Positions 5,088 to 5,953 of a stretch of 5,953 nt of DNA are shown piece after piece. The notes below the pieces were generated by a model. It was not told the origin of the DNA. It made no database searches and was given only the letters and a program-made list of their open reading frames with translations. The DNA is taken from the NCBI GenBank assembly GCA_030550295.1, contig JAUQPQ010000091.1, positions 1 through 5,953 on the forward strand, given 5' to 3'. Source of the DNA: Chloroflexota bacterium (GTDB taxonomy: Bacteria > Chloroflexota > Dehalococcoidia > SM23-28-2 > HRBIN24). Position numbers and translations under genes: made by a program. Within the stretch, counting starts at the first letter, position 1; each line of letters starts with the position of its first letter.

Positions 5088-5953
5088 ATGCTGATATCAG
5101 AGGGCCTTATGGAGCCGGCGGCGTATCCGCATCTGGTGGACAGGGTGGAGGTGGTGGAGACGCACATCTCCTGGGTATTCCTTGCTGGGCAGTGGGCGTA
5201 CAAGGTGAAGAAACCCTTGGACCTTGGGTTCCTAAATTACTCTACCCTGCGGCGCCGCCACTATTACTGTCGGCGTGAGGTGGAGCTAAACCGACGCTAC
5301 TGCCATGGGGTATATGAGGGGGTAGTGCCCATCTGTCTGGGCAAGGGGGGCCTCAGGGTAGGGGGGCCAGGGCGGGTAGTAGATTATGCCGTAAAGATGC
5401 GCCGCATTCCTCGCGAGGCGATGTTGGACTACTTGGTAATCTCTGGGGAGGCCACTTCTAGCCTTGTAAGGAGGATAGGGGAGCATTTGGCCCAGACCCA
5501 CGCCTGCGCCCCTACTAGCCCTCATATAGCGCGCTTGGGCACCTGGGCCATCGGCTACGCCTGGCGCGAGAACTTCGCCCAGTGGCGGGAGATGGTGGGG
5601 CAGACCATCACGCCCCAACAGGACCACCTCCTGAAAGGATATGTCACATGGTTTTTGCGCCGACGTCGAGACCTGTTGGAGAAAAGGGCCAGAGAGGGAA
5701 GGGTGCGGGAGTGCCACGGCGATCTACGCTGTGAAAGCATCGCCCTGTCCCCTACAGGGGAGATCTGCATTATGGACTGCATCGAGTTCAGCCGTCGCCT
5801 CCGTTACACCGACGTAGCAGGAGACGTAGGCTTTCTGGCCATGGACCTGGAGAACCGGGGCCGTCCCGATCTGGCTAGGGACTTCGTAGAGGCCTACATA
5901 AGCGCCTCAGGCGATGAGGGGCTGTGGGACGTACTAGACTTCTATCGTTGCTA
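5088..5953 (+). CDS. COG2187-type aminoglycoside-phosphotransferase-like kinase, 3' end cut
   Basis: The first 288 residues of a protein-kinase-fold phosphotransferase. Landmarks numbered from ATG 5088: EPAAYPH (9-15), ETHISWVFLAGQWAYKVKKP (24-43, with the likely ATP-binding Lys at 39 or 41), GFLNYSTLRRR, REVELNRR, the catalytic-loop HGDLRCES (H210-S217, catalytic D212), and IMDCIEF (D230, Mg-binding) followed by RYTDVAGDVGFLAMDLENRG. This set is characteristic of the COG2187 group rather than resistance enzymes. Full-length members of that group often carry a C-terminal P-loop kinase domain, which would lie beyond the window. The usual Asn of the catalytic loop is Ser217. The start at 5088 is preferred because GGAGG lies 5 nt upstream and the N-terminus then matches the family. 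In-frame ATGs at 5046, 5076 and 5109 are alternatives. It is divergent from the minus-strand cluster. The physiological substrate is unknown. Confidence 0.85.
   Translation, partial: MLISEGLMEPAAYPHLVDRVEVVETHISWVFLAGQWAYKVKKPLDLGFLNYSTLRRRHYYCRREVELNRRYCHGVYEGVVPICLGKGGLRVGGPGRVVDYAVKMRRIPREAMLDYLVISGEATSSLVRRIGEHLAQTHACAPTSPHIARLGTWAIGYAWRENFAQWREMVGQTITPQQDHLLKGYVTWFLRRRRDLLEKRAREGRVRECHGDLRCESIALSPTGEICIMDCIEFSRRLRYTDVAGDVGFLAMDLENRGRPDLARDFVEAYISASGDEGLWDVLDFYRC

Noticed and set aside
4961..5203. Upstream extension of the zinc-ribbon frame to an ATG at 5203 (128 aa in total)
   Set aside because: The extension crosses the strong promoter and Shine-Dalgarno and runs antisense to the kinase start; its residues are Ser/Ile-rich with no family resemblance.
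5286..5717. A 143-codon minus-strand open frame antisense to the kinase
   Set aside because: It has no motifs or plausible start context, while the opposite strand carries clear kinase motifs through the same bases.

Overview
The window is gene-dense, GC-rich bacterial DNA with short intergenic gaps, stop/start overlaps (ATGA, TAATG) and GTG start use. The gene types fit a member of the Chloroflexota or a similar, possibly thermophilic, GC-rich lineage: a DHA2 transporter with a large loop before its last helix, a GDPD with an HAYGN-type motif, a Nudix-eIF2B-like fusion, and a COG2187-type kinase. This placement is inferred from overall impression only; no rRNA or marker gene is present.

Layout. 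(1) Positions 1-182, plus strand: the 3' end of a MarR-type regulator. It overlaps by ATGA a 705-aa DHA2/EmrB-QacA-type drug exporter (179-2296). The exporter carries an unusual cytoplasmic tail of about 170 residues made of four charged helices joined by Pro-rich linkers. (2) Positions 2259-4960, minus strand: a tight four-gene cluster, in transcription order a 47-aa zinc ribbon (GTG start), a Nudix-eIF2B-like fusion of 432 aa, a degenerate DinB-fold protein of 151 aa, and a glycerophosphodiester phosphodiesterase-like protein. The first two overlap by TAATG and the last two by ATGA. The cluster converges on the transporter and the two 3' ends overlap by 38 bp. (3) Positions 4961-5087: an AT-rich divergent promoter region. 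It has a strong minus-strand promoter (TTGACA, 18 nt, TAAAAT) and stacked TTATC/GATAA inverted repeats that look like an operator. (4) Positions 5088-5953, plus strand: the 5' part of a COG2187-type aminoglycoside-phosphotransferase-like kinase, cut by the window end.

How the parts work together. The MarR-exporter pair is a familiar self-contained efflux cassette in which the regulator senses a ligand and controls the pump. The minus-strand cluster has no function I can name. It combines one probably intact hydrolase domain (Nudix) with three proteins whose folds are recognisable but whose usual catalytic or metal-binding residues are partly replaced: the eIF2B-like domain lacks the isomerase Cys, the DinB-like protein lacks the helix-4 His pair, and the GDPD has HA instead of HR. 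This cluster and its shared divergent promoter with the kinase are the most likely place for undescribed biology. No tRNA, rRNA, CRISPR array, IS element or convincing intrinsic terminator was seen.
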